A program made the translations under genes and the position numbers. This document shows, piece by piece, positions 1 through 9,422 of a stretch of DNA of 18,576 bases; positions within the stretch are counted from its first letter, which is position 1, and every line of letters begins with the position of its first letter. The stretch is from the NCBI GenBank assembly GCA_015179025.1, contig WHUX01000575.1, positions 1 through 18,576 of the forward strand, read 5' to 3'. The notes below the pieces were generated by a model. It did no database searches, was not told the DNA's origin, and saw only the letters and a list, made by a program, of their open reading frames with translations. This DNA comes from Terfezia claveryi (Eukaryota; Ascomycota; Pezizomycetes; Pezizales; Pezizaceae).

Positions 1-300
1 GGGTCGTCCCTCATCCCGTCATCCAGCTCTAAGTAAATCATGCTAAGCCCGCTAATATTCCATCTAGCCACTGTAGGATGACATGGCCCTCGGATACTAC
101 TCTATATTGTACCGTAACCGAGTGACTAGCATTCGGTTAACATCGATGTATTCGTGATTCGTAGAGGTAGGCTAAGGTACCCCACAGATCCACATACACT
201 TGCACCTTACTAGTAATAACGCACGGCCAAATGAAATTTTAGTTTCCCACCCAAATTTCCTCTATACCGGACTTGTAAAAGAACCAGTCCAGAGTGGAGA

Positions 301-306
301 TTTATT
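301..306 (-). promoter_or_regulatory. AATAAA polyadenylation-type signal
   Basis: AATAAA on the minus strand, about 37 nt beyond the stop of the interrupted frame at 343-963. It is compatible with the 3' end of a former transcript. A six-base word in AT-rich DNA is weak evidence alone. Confidence 0.3.
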
Positions 307-342
307 GAACTTAAAAAATAACTACATACAAAGATACTGTAC

Positions 343-963
343 CTAGACAAGCCAGAACCTACCTAGAAGGCCAAAAAAATCCCAAAGTTGCTTCTGGACC
401 TTAGTTGTAGCTTCATCAACTGGCAGAATTTTCTGATGTTCGGTAATAGGTTGCTGCATGCTTTGAGGAATTCCAGCGTGAATGATAGAGATACTAGGAT
501 TGCGATTATAGATAACAACATCTTCATTGAATTTCAACCATGCTTCTGCACTTTCCGCTACCCCAGGATCTAGTACAGTGGTCGGTAATATCTTCAGTTT
601 CTAACTTCATGTTTGCAGGTAGGTACTAGACTGGCGGGTAGATGAACCGACAGACTGATAGGTATCTGTTCTCGGCATTAGCATTTCCCCACCCCAAATA
701 AATATCAGAATATTTAGCCAGAAATTTAAACCTTCGGGGTTGGGAGGAAAAGGGATACCCCGCCACCAGCGCTGCAAATTTGCTTTACCGGATCCTGAGT
801 TAAACCAGCCGGTAGGGGTTAGATTTTGGCCCGTACGGTATAGCAAGGTGCAACTGGAATCCATCCATCCAACGTACCGGCACACTTTACAATCTGTTCT
901 CCATACATGTGCAATCTCCTCATCCGGATCCTCGTTATACCAGATGATCCTATCCGTGCACCC
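343..963 (-). pseudogene. stop-interrupted gene-like frame, unknown family
   Basis: One reading frame on the minus strand is open from 963 to the stop at 343-345 (207 codons), except for two stops separated by a single codon: TGA at 607-609 and TAG at 601-603. The upstream part (963-610) reads like protein, with stretches such as DRIIWYNEDPDEEIAHVW and RWWRGIPFPPNPEGLNFW. The downstream part (600-346) does too, with LDPGVAESAEAWLKFNEDVV and HAGIPQSMQQPITEHQK. An AATAAA signal on the same strand lies at 301-306, just after the final stop. Another in-frame TAG (964-966) and a TGA shortly beyond it close the frame upstream. TGA and TAG are one C-to-T change from CGA and CAG, as repeat-induced point mutation or simple decay would produce. 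I do not recognise the family. No intron with good splice signals removes the stops, so a decayed gene is preferred over a live one. Confidence 0.4.
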
Positions 964-2477
964 CTATCTGTTCGAGCTGAGATCTCAAATTTTAAAGCTG
1001 CCCCTTGACTTTTTCGCATTTTGATACGGTGAGGGAGAAGACTGGTATGTGACAAAGAGTTAGGTACCGTGCATGATCTTCACTGGCAAGGTCTGGGACA
1101 TAGTCTCGGGTGACAAAAAGTCAGACATACAGGTAGTATTATCCAGAAATAAAAAGAACTGAGGATAGGTACCATAGCTGCACTGCACCTTCACTGTGAA
1201 GAAAGAAAAAAAATTGCGAACCATGCCGGTAGGGGAGGAGGGTAAGAGGGAAATAATGATATTCCTTTTAATATGAATTGTTAGGCTTACGCATAGGCAT
1301 ATTCTAAATCTTGCGATTCAAAGCAGGTTGTGAGCGCACAATGATAACGTTTAATTACAGCGATGCCTTAAGAACTCGTGAACTGAGGCATTAGTCCGCC
1401 ACATGTACCAGTATCCTAAGGGTCATATACTCGGGTACGGTCTAAGTAGTACGCGAGTGTGGTCTTCTTTGAATTGAAATTAGATATGAAAAGTTACCAG
1501 TTGCTTGATCTCGTGTTGATAAACTATGCATACCCCTGTAGGTAGGTGCCAACCAGACTACCCCTGTAGCTGTCAATATCAACTAGGTATCACTTCAAAT
1601 TTGTGTGGTGTAGCAAACATCAATAACCTAGTACCAACTATTCTTGACCACTTGCTGGAGGTTTATTGACTCACGCAAGGAACCATAAGTAAGGCCTCTG
1701 GCTTAATCATCATCATCCCCCAAAACAACACCCGAGATGTCGGAGCTGCCCAAGTCATTGCTGGCTTGCATTGCTTTATCCAAATCAGATAATAAAAAGC
1801 TTTAAGTTTCTTGCTGATGCGCACGGGGATTATCGAATCACATGGTTATTTTTCTTCCCGAGGACGACACCATATTAGCAACATCATCTGGGAGTTCGAT
1901 TTTTAGCTATGTTGCACATGCTTGGGCTCTCAACTCCTCCGGATTCTCTTCCATCTAACCCTATTAAGGCGCGCAATTAGGTACGGATATTAACTAGCCT
2001 GGTTGGCACGTGATAAAGAGTCTGGAACATAGCCAATGAGCGATGTGGCCAAAAAAAGCCCCCAAGAAAACCCAAGTACCTTACAATAGCATAACGTCTC
2101 ATCATTACCAGTTAGCACTATCTGTAACAAAAAAGGTGACCATCATTGCCTGAAAAAGAGCCGAAACAGAAAGGATATTAATGGTGTGAAGGAAAGTGTA
2201 AAAGAAGCCGGTCATAAGGTGATGCCCCCATACCCTTCATGGATATATTCAAACAATATTGCAGACCCCAAAAGTGACAAATATAACATGTAAGATTTCC
2301 AACAGATAAACAATAATGAACGACAAGTAGAATAATCAAAAGAACAAAATAAAATGCCCCGCCTTTATGCCCTAATAATACAAACGAGAGTATGAGAGAC
2401 GCCTAGACCGACCGACCGTACCATAACTTAAAGAAAATAAACAGATGTAAAGATCGTAGATATGATACCAAGTGCAA
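964..2477. other. intergenic stretch, no gene seen
   Basis: About 1.5 kb without a convincing open frame on either strand. It contains an 11-bp direct repeat around a short insert (1531-1569), a copy of the dispersed word CTGGTTGGCACG at 1999-2010, and an E-box CACGTG at about 2007-2012. The right end would hold the 3' flank of the minus-strand gene that stops at 2478; no AATAAA is seen there. Confidence 0.6.
1531..1569. repeat. 11-bp direct repeat flanking a 17-bp insert
   Basis: TACCCCTGTAG occurs at 1531-1541 and again exactly at 1559-1569. The 17 bp between them include CCAACCAGAC, part of the dispersed GTAGTCTGGTTGG word on the minus strand. The arrangement resembles a target-site duplication around a tiny insertion remnant, but such a short case may be coincidence. 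Confidence 0.45.
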
Positions 2478-3672
2478 CTACCACCACAGTTCCCCATATG
2501 CATCCACGCTCACTTGATTCCCTGGAAGATCTATGCCCACCACACTCTTGCGATTAATGTCCTCGTTGGCAAACTCGTACATAACTGCATTCATCTTCTC
2601 CAATGCCTCAAGAACGATACATTCAGAGCTTGCGGTCCTCCTTCGTGACCTCCTCTTATTCGGGCTTGCACAAATCGAACTGCGAGGACTGACTGGAGAA
2701 TGTGTGAGCGGAGGCAAAGGGGGACTAAGCATGTTCGGTGTGTTTCGAGGGACCTTAGTTTCGATGCTTAATCCTGGCTCTGTTTCTTCCGAGCCTCTGG
2801 GCCCACATGAACGAAAGGAGGGCTTTCAGGCGACAGAATCTTCTCCTCCTCCTCAGCATCATCATCATCATCATCATCTCCATCATCAAAACAGCTCATG
2901 CCCATTCCAACCCCCTGGGTGAAACTGGCCCTCTTTTTCAATGGTGTAATTTCCACAGGTGACTCGGGGGTGACTCGTCATCCATGAACCAAGATCTATT
3001 CGATGCCACAGAGTCAATTGAATTTAAGCTGATCATGCTGTTTCTGTGAGGGGCAGCCGCTCGTGAATGAGTGTTGATACATAAATTAGATGGCCTTGGG
3101 GCTTGTACATCCACATCCGAGAACACCAAAGATGGTACTGAGACGTCTGAAGCGGTGGACATGATGCTCATTCGTTTTCTGCCCTGGTTGTATGAAGCTC
3201 TCTCTTTCGAAGCCGGTGGTGAAAGAAAGCGCGACTGGTGCTCATTTCTTCTGCCAAGGCATTCCTGGTAGAGATTCATCTCTTGATGCACGCCCTCTGT
3301 AATTGAGCCCCCGAGCAATGTTTGTATATAATCTTGCAAGCCCTCCTCAAGTGCGAGGTTGGAATTCTCTTGAAACTGCTCATTTCTTGGCAGGATGGGG
3401 GCAGAAGCCCGGGCGAGCTTCTTTGGAATCTTTACGGGAGCTGGTTTGACTTCCAGTGGAGACAATACCTCCCCTGCTATGGCACTACTCTTACTCTGCC
3501 AGGATGCAGACTGATCTGAAAGTCGGAATGAAGTGGGCGGTATACGATTACCGACCTCTCTCAATGATGATCGCTTCGATTTAGCCCAGGGATTGAACGA
3601 AATATCACTATTATCGTCCCAAGCTGGTAGCTCATCCTCAGAGCTAACGTCATAGTAGTTGGAAGAATCCAT
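2478..3672 (-). pseudogene. unrecognised acidic Ser/Pro-rich protein gene with two apparent frameshifts
   Basis: Starts at ATG 3672 (MDSSNYYDVSSEDELPAWDD) and runs open for about 230 codons. The text then continues in a second frame and again in a third, ending at TAG 2478-2480 (ending DAYGELWW). Both changes are -1, each curable by one added base: the first within or beside the G5 run at 2966-2970 (plus strand), giving SPPESPVEITPLKKRASF; the second between about 2768 and 2830, near the sense GAAGAAACAG. The joined product would be about 398 aa. It has an acidic N-terminus, many Ser/Pro and TP sites, a D7/E4 acidic run and a basic NKRRSRRR patch near the end, suggesting a disordered nuclear or cytoskeletal protein; I do not recognise it. 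Alternatives are two introns with poor sites (for example donor GTTCAT, acceptor GCCAG for the first) or assembly errors. The overall text looks under selection, so sequence error or very recent damage is more likely than old decay. Confidence 0.55.
2857..2886 (-). repeat. GAT trinucleotide repeat encoding an Asp run
   Basis: CAT repeated on the plus strand (GAT in the sense of the minus-strand gene), with one CTC interruption. In the second frame of that gene it encodes a seven-Asp stretch followed by AEEEE. Such a microsatellite can change length quickly. Confidence 0.8.
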
Positions 3673-5169
3673 TGAAGGCTGTGAACAATTGAACAGGCCG
3701 TGTGAATTAGATGAAGTATGCTTGCCGTTTGAAGGTGTTGACGGGTAGCTGTGGAATGCGAAGTGTGAAACATCCGTTGAAGTCTTTGTTATTTCGGAAG
3801 TTTCAATGAAGCTGTATGTATCCGCAAAACTGAATGCAGCAAAGTTCGGGGTTGGGTATTTTTTGTCGATGATATTTGCAAATCAGGCAACATCTGGACT
3901 TGGGAACCGAGAAATAAATAGGGAACTTATCGTGCAATTCTTGGGCTAACACCACAGATCCCTGGTGGACTGGGAGTGGATAAAGTACTGTAATAATATG
4001 AAGCCAGCCCCAACTTTTAAGCGGGGACACAACATGAGCCCTCTCATTTATCGAGTTTCTCCCATTATCCCATGCTGAACAACGTGCACCCAGCCGTTCC
4101 TGAGACAAGTCAAGTGCCGGTCTGTGCCAAATTACACCACAAGTTCCGTACTCCTTTGATGCAGGTTTCTCGCATTCCTAACCGTAGATCCTTTTGGCAA
4201 TCATTGCCATAGCTATGGAGTCTCCCCATAAGTGAATGAGTTCAGCATGAAGATCGGGTGATTTTACCTGCTTTGTTGTATAATTGAGTAGGTACAGTAC
4301 ATGTAGTGAGCTAGTGATTTACCATACCACGCTAGGCAATTCCGATGAGAATTCTCTTCGCCATAAAGTCCTCTGTTCACCAACCAGAGTATCTGTTCAC
4401 TCACTTTCCGTACCCTAGTACATATTTGTGTGAGCACTCAGAATGCATATTTGCCAATTTACCTGGTTTTTGGGTAAGTAGTCTGGTTGGTGTTAGGCCT
4501 CTACCTAGGGATATTCCATACAACTCGTTGCATAAATACTGATCACTTAGCCTAGCTTGTATATGCAATGTACAATGTACATAACACATATCTAAGCATC
4601 GCTATATTTTTTGCCGCCTCAGTGTTGCAGAAGAGCGCCACTTAAGAGGCAAATTAAGTAGAGCACAGGCCGGACGAAAGGCCAGATGGACCCCAAATAC
4701 GTGATTACTGTATTTAGGGTAGAGTTCCAGGCACGGACTAGGAATCCACAACCACCTCTCGGTACGGCTGTAAACAGTTGCGAAACCCGACACCTATTGG
4801 GCCAAATCAAATGCGGCTATCTCTGACTCCGTAGTACGTGCCCACTCATAAAAGCCAGTATATTAACCTCGTACCCTGGCAGAGCGTGTCGGAAATCAAC
4901 CGCTACGCAATCATGATTTCCATCAAGTGGCCCCGTCCTAGCTCCGTTCTCTAACCTCTTTTGTTTTGACATTAAACGTTCTCACAAAAAGCCTGACACA
5001 ATTTCTGTGGCGGGAGTCGAATATTCCATCGCTCCTGGGCAAAAGCAGTGAAATTCCCATAGTGAGGGAGTTATTGAAGTCTACCATGATCGTGAAAGAA
5101 ACTTTGGGAAAGGCAAAATTTTGAAAGTTTTTGCATCTAGATAAAATTTGTTCTGGCTGTCGTATAGTC

Positions 5170-5228
5170 TCTGGTTGGCACGACACCTCCCGTGCCTGTC
5201 GTATTTGAGAAGGGGGCCCCCAACCAGA
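5170..5228. repeat. nested fold-back (inverted repeat)
   Basis: TCTGGTTGG at 5170-5178 pairs exactly with CCAACCAGA at 5220-5228. Inside it, GGCACG (5177-5182) pairs with CGTGCC (5191-5196). The left arm continues into CTGGTTGGCACG, which also occurs exactly at 1999-2010 and nearly at 1545-1556 (minus), so this fold-back belongs to a dispersed family. Confidence 0.55.
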
Positions 5229-5261
5229 ATAGGTTATCTTGGTGGCGAGACTGGTGCAGCT

Positions 5262-5300
5262 GGTACGGAGTAGGTACGGAGTACCCTCTGCGAGGGGTAC
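5262..5300. repeat. tandem GGTACGGAGTA plus hairpin
   Basis: GGTACGGAGTA is perfectly duplicated head to tail at 5262-5272 and 5273-5283. It runs into a hairpin GTACCCTC/GAGGGGTAC (5281-5288 with 5292-5300, one bulged G). The core TACGGAGTA recurs inverted as TACTCCGTA at about 6073, and CTCCGTAGTAC is at about 4825. Confidence 0.55.
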
Positions 5301-5607
5301 CGGTAGTGCCACCAGACTAGGAGTACATAGCCATGCAGCTTTTGTTTATTGAAACGACGGCGCCGATCCCTGGTCGAGGAGACGACCGTTGTGTCATTCT
5401 CCACATCTTCGTTGATCACTAAGGGTTCACCGTAGTCTGGTTGGTTTTCCGATAGCTAATCAACGACTTTCGGCATTGTCTTTCTAGGATCAAGTACCTT
5501 AATTCCGCACTCCGTCGACATCAGCGCCAGGCTCTGTACATTCACAACGTACAGTAGGCGTAGTTTTAGTACATAGAACGACCAAAACTTGTTAAGGCAC
5601 ACTAGAC

Positions 5608-5850
5608 TTGGTAATTGGATTGGGCTTCCTCAAGGGTGGATCTCATGCAAATTTCCGGAGCCCCAGGAATATATTCTATGAGTCAACCGGGCTGCTGCCT
5701 TCAGAGTCTAAAACTATGTACCCAGATAGTCGGCTGTTGGAGTTTGATTACTCGGAACTCTCAATGAGGAAATATTATATGATCTTTGAGAAGTATGATA
5801 AACATAAAACCTTGTCTCACTCCCTGGCTCCCCTATTCCCTGCTTTTTGA
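5608..5850 (+). other. protein-like open frame without an ATG start, doubtful
   Basis: An 80-codon frame read from a TTG to TGA at 5848-5850 contains stretches that look protein-like (for example FDYSELSMRKYYMIFEKYDK) in an otherwise poor region. There is no upstream ATG in frame, and the preceding ACTAG could be an intron acceptor. No domain is recognised. It may be a remnant exon or chance. Confidence 0.15.
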
Positions 5851-8137
5851 GCTGCAACCATTAACGTAAACCCGCCAATGGAAAGCATGCAGGCTATGAT
5901 CACCATTTGATCATTCATTCATCGATTACAGGTACCTCCATCCATTTGAGAATACTATTTATAGGCCATTAACCTCAAACTACCCGGCCTTTTGAAAGAT
6001 ACTTTAGAAGTGTGGTATAGTGTAAGTAGGTACAAGATCTGTTTGTCAGTCAAAACGCATCTCAAACAACAATTACTCCGTAGTTACGGCAAGTAAGTAT
6101 ATATACCTCACAGCAGAATGACAAATCATGAATCTTTTAAAGACTTTGTAATATCCTTCCATTATAATTACTTACCTCTAGATCTATGTTTATCGGCGCT
6201 AGACGGAGTGCAAATTCGTATAGTCATGCTTGATGTTGAAAGTTGAAAGTGCTTAGTAGCTTCACCAGACAGATGCCAAGGCCAGTGTAACCTTAATAGG
6301 CAACAAGAAGTACAAATACGGGTACGAGACATACAAATGCTTAATGCGGTAGTCTACTGGACAACTTAAGTTAGTAAGATAAGTATCATTACTTCGAGAG
6401 TCGTAAAGAGCTAGATTATTGATCGAGACTATAGATTATTACAACATAACACTTTGCTCCATTATATATATATACTGCGGTGGTATACTAGTTGTAAATC
6501 TAATGTTAACCACGGTATATTATAGTATGTAGAGGATTGAAACCATATTTGCAACGTAAATACGTTTCTACTTGTAGATAGGATGATATATCCAGAGCGA
6601 CTAAATTCAAAAATTCATCAATAACCAACAATGCATGTTCACTTGGAATTCTACAGACCCAACTTGTAGCCCAACCCTTAGTCAAGTAGATTGTACTCTG
6701 CATGTATTATCCCTTTAGAGAAAAGCCGTAGTTGGAGCACAGCTACCCCGTATTTCCTTCTAAGATTTACTCATGTATTCCGTTTATGTAGTCTGGCAGT
6801 GCAACAGCTAACCTGAAAAGGTTAACTGGCTGCGCTTGGCTGTACACGGTCAAGTCTTTTCGCAGTAAATGGCAGCATTCTTCAGCTTGATCTACGTTGC
6901 ATCTACTATTAAAAATATTTCTCCATTTTCCTCTATTTAAACTTTGCGCACACTCTTAGTTATGTGTACTTGTACATATCATGAATAAACCAAAAGCCTG
7001 GTTCTGACAGGAGTAGCATTCCCATACAAAACTATGTGGCAGCAGCACCTCCAGCAGTACGCACTCAGGATCGCAACTAATTCTATACTATATTGATAAG
7101 CTTTAATCAAGGACAGGGCAGATACTCAATTCCAAGGCTTTCGCTACTGAATCTGAATTTAGACGGATTTTCAAAGTTGGTCAGTTTAGTTTTAAAACTG
7201 CCCCTATCCAAATACTAATGTCATAGAACATACATAAGCAGTAGACGGGTGTCGCCAGAATTATATATTGCTTTGGCTTCTTTGGGAATACCACCGTACT
7301 CCACTAGAATAATGTGACCTAAGCATGACAACAATATCCTAATAAATGTCATAATATGAAAACCAATTGTACATCCTATTCACCAACCATGGGTGTAATA
7401 CGTAGTGTGACTAGGGAAGAAGTAGTTCAATGAGGTGTCAGAGAGTCTACTATTGAGGACAGCACTATTTTGCAGGCTGGATGCAAGGGCTGTTATGGCC
7501 GGCGTTCTGCGTAATGCACTTTTTATCGTATGTGTATCTTCTGTGTTTTGTTTTCACCTTGTGTCTTTCTCTGCTATCAATCCTACATTACCACATAAAA
7601 CCTACGTAGCCTCTCCAGTATTAACACTACACCTCGAGATACTTTAGTAGTCTGGCTATACAATACTTGATGAGAATGGAAACGCCTCTATTATGAAACT
7701 TATGGTTGCGCCATTCCGGCTATGCAGAGATCGTGGCACAAATTTTCTCAGAAGTCTTGTTGTGAGGAAAGAATGCATGCTTACTTTACCGAATCTATCT
7801 ACAAAAATGTCAGCACACAGTTCAGTCTTGCTGGTTTTTTTTCAGTCTATACTCGTTTCGACCCAAGATCATTACGGGGCCCCGAAGCCTCCATTTAGAA
7901 GGTTCGACCTGTGCTTTCAGAACAAGAAGCTGAAACTACGTATAAAACTGTGAAAAACCCAAATCACCAACTCAAGTCCAAACCCGAGTCTGAAACTGCA
8001 ACCTCCAGCCTCTTCCTTCCTCTGTCAAATCATATACCTCCATAGGCAGCTTGCAACCTCTAACCTTCATCCCCATTACATGAAAAGACCGAACTAGTAA
8101 GGAAAAATACTACCGAGCTGGTAGTCTTCCTATTCTC
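5851..8137. other. AT-rich intergenic stretch, no gene seen
   Basis: Stop-dense on both strands and rich in TA steps, with a short (TA)n run at about 6462-6474, an imperfect 19-bp hairpin at 6796-6837, and GTAGTCTGG words at 6788-6796 and 7647-7655. Open frames at 7435-7647 and 7693-7953 (plus) have no recognisable content. The composition would fit decayed repeats. Confidence 0.55.
6796..6837. repeat. imperfect 19-bp hairpin
   Basis: The arm 6796-6814 and the arm 6819-6837 are complementary at roughly 14 of 19 positions around a GAAA loop, with a perfect inner stem TAACCT/AGGTTA. It directly follows a GTAGTCTGG word at 6788-6796. It could be a terminal-repeat remnant or a chance fold. Confidence 0.4.
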
Positions 8138-8569
8138 CTATGACCTCCCAGGAGCCAACGTACTCCCATAATCCCCCACATTCCTGTTTTTCTTCACATC
8201 CTGTATTGTGTCTGCCATGGGTCGATGGCAGGGTATTCCATGAACAATAAAAGGCTTCATGTTGATATATTCCTCGGAATTGACAGGTTTTGTGTGTTGG
8301 CTTTTTGTATTTGGCAACCGAGGGTTTCGCTGCCTTGACTTTAGTGGGCGGTGTTTTGGTACGGGAGGTGTCACCGGGGCCCCGTCCTTTGCCTCTATCT
8401 CCATCTCCTTCTTATAAGCGGATAAATCCTCGTAAGGAGAGAACCTTCCCTCGTCAACCGTCTCCACATCCTCTTGCGTCTGGATTTTGACCGGTGGTGT
8501 GTCACCTGCCGATGTTTTTCCTTTCCCCTTCCCTTTGCTCCTCTCCTTCCTCATCTTTTTCCTTTCCAT
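8138..8569 (-). CDS. small basic hypothetical protein
   Basis: From ATG 8569 to a stop at 8138 this frame gives 143 aa, beginning MERKKMRKERSKGKGKGK. A Lys/Arg-rich first 20 residues is followed by a mixed-charge, Pro-containing stretch (SPYEDLSAYKKEMEIEAKDG, then TPPVPKHRPLKSRQRNPR) and a less biased tail ending GDYGSTLAPGRS. There is no signal peptide, membrane segment or known motif. The frame stays open 12 codons upstream to a GTG at 8605, after a TAG, so an upstream exon spliced near GGTTAG or CCTACAG (8590-8605) is possible. A second frame through 8502-8693 is also open and protein-like, which makes the true start and frame uncertain. It may be a lineage-specific gene or the surviving 3' part of a larger decayed one. 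Confidence 0.35.
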   Translation of the reverse strand: MERKKMRKERSKGKGKGKTSAGDTPPVKIQTQEDVETVDEGRFSPYEDLSAYKKEMEIEAKDGAPVTPPVPKHRPLKSRQRNPRLPNTKSQHTKPVNSEEYINMKPFIVHGIPCHRPMADTIQDVKKNRNVGDYGSTLAPGRS

Positions 8570-9422
8570 TGCCTGTGACTTTCTGTAGGATGCGATAGTT
8601 TCCACCTAACCCAGTCTGCACACGTCTTATCCAAGAGCTCTCAATATCAACTAGAGATACTGAAGCTCGGTGAGCAAGAAAGTACTTAAGCAATAAAATG
8701 CAACCTAGAACAGTCAGAGATCATCGCTATTTGGAGGGCCATGATAGTCCATATCCAGTGATTTCGTTCTCATACTCTTTTTTCCACGCCTTCCTATCTA
8801 TCAGCGCTTGGTAACTTTAGCAGAATATTGATGTCTTTCTTTATTCATTGATACAATGAATGCCACAATTACAATAGTTGCACGTGTATTATGTATCATG
8901 ATGTACTGTACTGTGACCAATAAACACACTATGTAGGTACTGTAGTCCTTTGCTGATCTAGTCTTCCCTCATGCCCCCGCGGAGGTTAAGAGTCCGTTGG
9001 GATTTTATTTTCATTTTCTGCAACCAATTAGAATTAATATTCTTCTGATGAAACTTGAATCTGTGAGCCTGGTATCCGTGCCGTAGCCTTGTGTCTTTCC
9101 CGTATAGCACGTGACAAAGCGCAAAACAGGACTACCGGTACCGGTAGCGTGAGGGCTGACTAAGGCGTCGTACACGGCCCGCGAATAACTAAACAAAATC
9201 CTTCGCGTTCTCTCCGCTCTCCAACCAACACAACCTTCCACTGCCATCGATAGACTCACCGATCTCAACGACAAACACTGTCGGCACTCTATCACAGGCA
9301 CTTTGGAACGTTTCATCATCTTCTGTCGGTTACCCCCCTTGCAGGGAGTCTTCAATTAGTATTTCGTGTGGTTTCTAACTAGTGAAACAAGTACTAGGGA
9401 TCGCTAAAACAAACATACGAAG
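8570..9422. other. spacer with gene-like scraps and the promoter of the large gene
   Basis: The minus strand at 8570-8820 carries short protein-like runs in shifting frames: about 8810-8727 (IDRKAWKKEYENEITGYG, then TAG), an overlapping frame giving SLDMDYHGPPNSDDL then TGA, and 8693-8570 (VDIESSWIRRVQTGLGGNYR). They may be exons or remains of a gene ending in the small CDS at 8138-8569, but I cannot join them with good splice sites. From about 9000 on the sequence is the promoter and leader of the large gene, with an E-box at about 9108-9113 and a 16-bp palindrome at 9132-9147. Confidence 0.4.
9132..9147. promoter_or_regulatory. perfect 16-bp palindrome, candidate zinc-cluster factor site
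   Basis: CTACCGGTACCGGTAG is its own reverse complement and lies about 275 nt before the start codon of the large gene. It contains CCG-N4-CGG, the kind of inverted CCG/CGG pair bound by dimeric Zn2Cys6 regulators of fungi. GCACGTGAC, an E-box, is 20 nt upstream. Binding is inferred, not shown. Confidence 0.35.

Larger units (their letters stand above)
3673..5600. other. long intergenic stretch with dispersed short repeats and fold-backs
   Basis: No convincing gene. The left end is the promoter and 5' leader side of the minus-strand gene starting at 3672. Exact GTAGTCTGGTTGG copies lie at 4478-4490 and 5432-5444, a nested fold-back at 5170-5228, and an 11-bp perfect tandem repeat at 5262-5283. 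A minus-strand frame of 124 codons (4938-5312) includes a plausible start at about 5086 with a CT-rich leader (MVDFNNSLTMGISLLLP), but nothing else supports a gene. Confidence 0.55.

Noticed and set aside
3803..4108. 101-codon minus-strand frame
   Set aside because: It begins at TTG upstream of the 2478-3672 gene, has no motif and is probably 5' leader.
7895..7915. GGTTCGACC resembling a tRNA B box
   Set aside because: No matching A box or cloverleaf arms could be found at tRNA spacing.
9011..9355. 114-codon minus-strand frame in front of the large gene
   Set aside because: It starts at TTG, covers the promoter and leader of the plus-strand gene, and has no recognisable domain.
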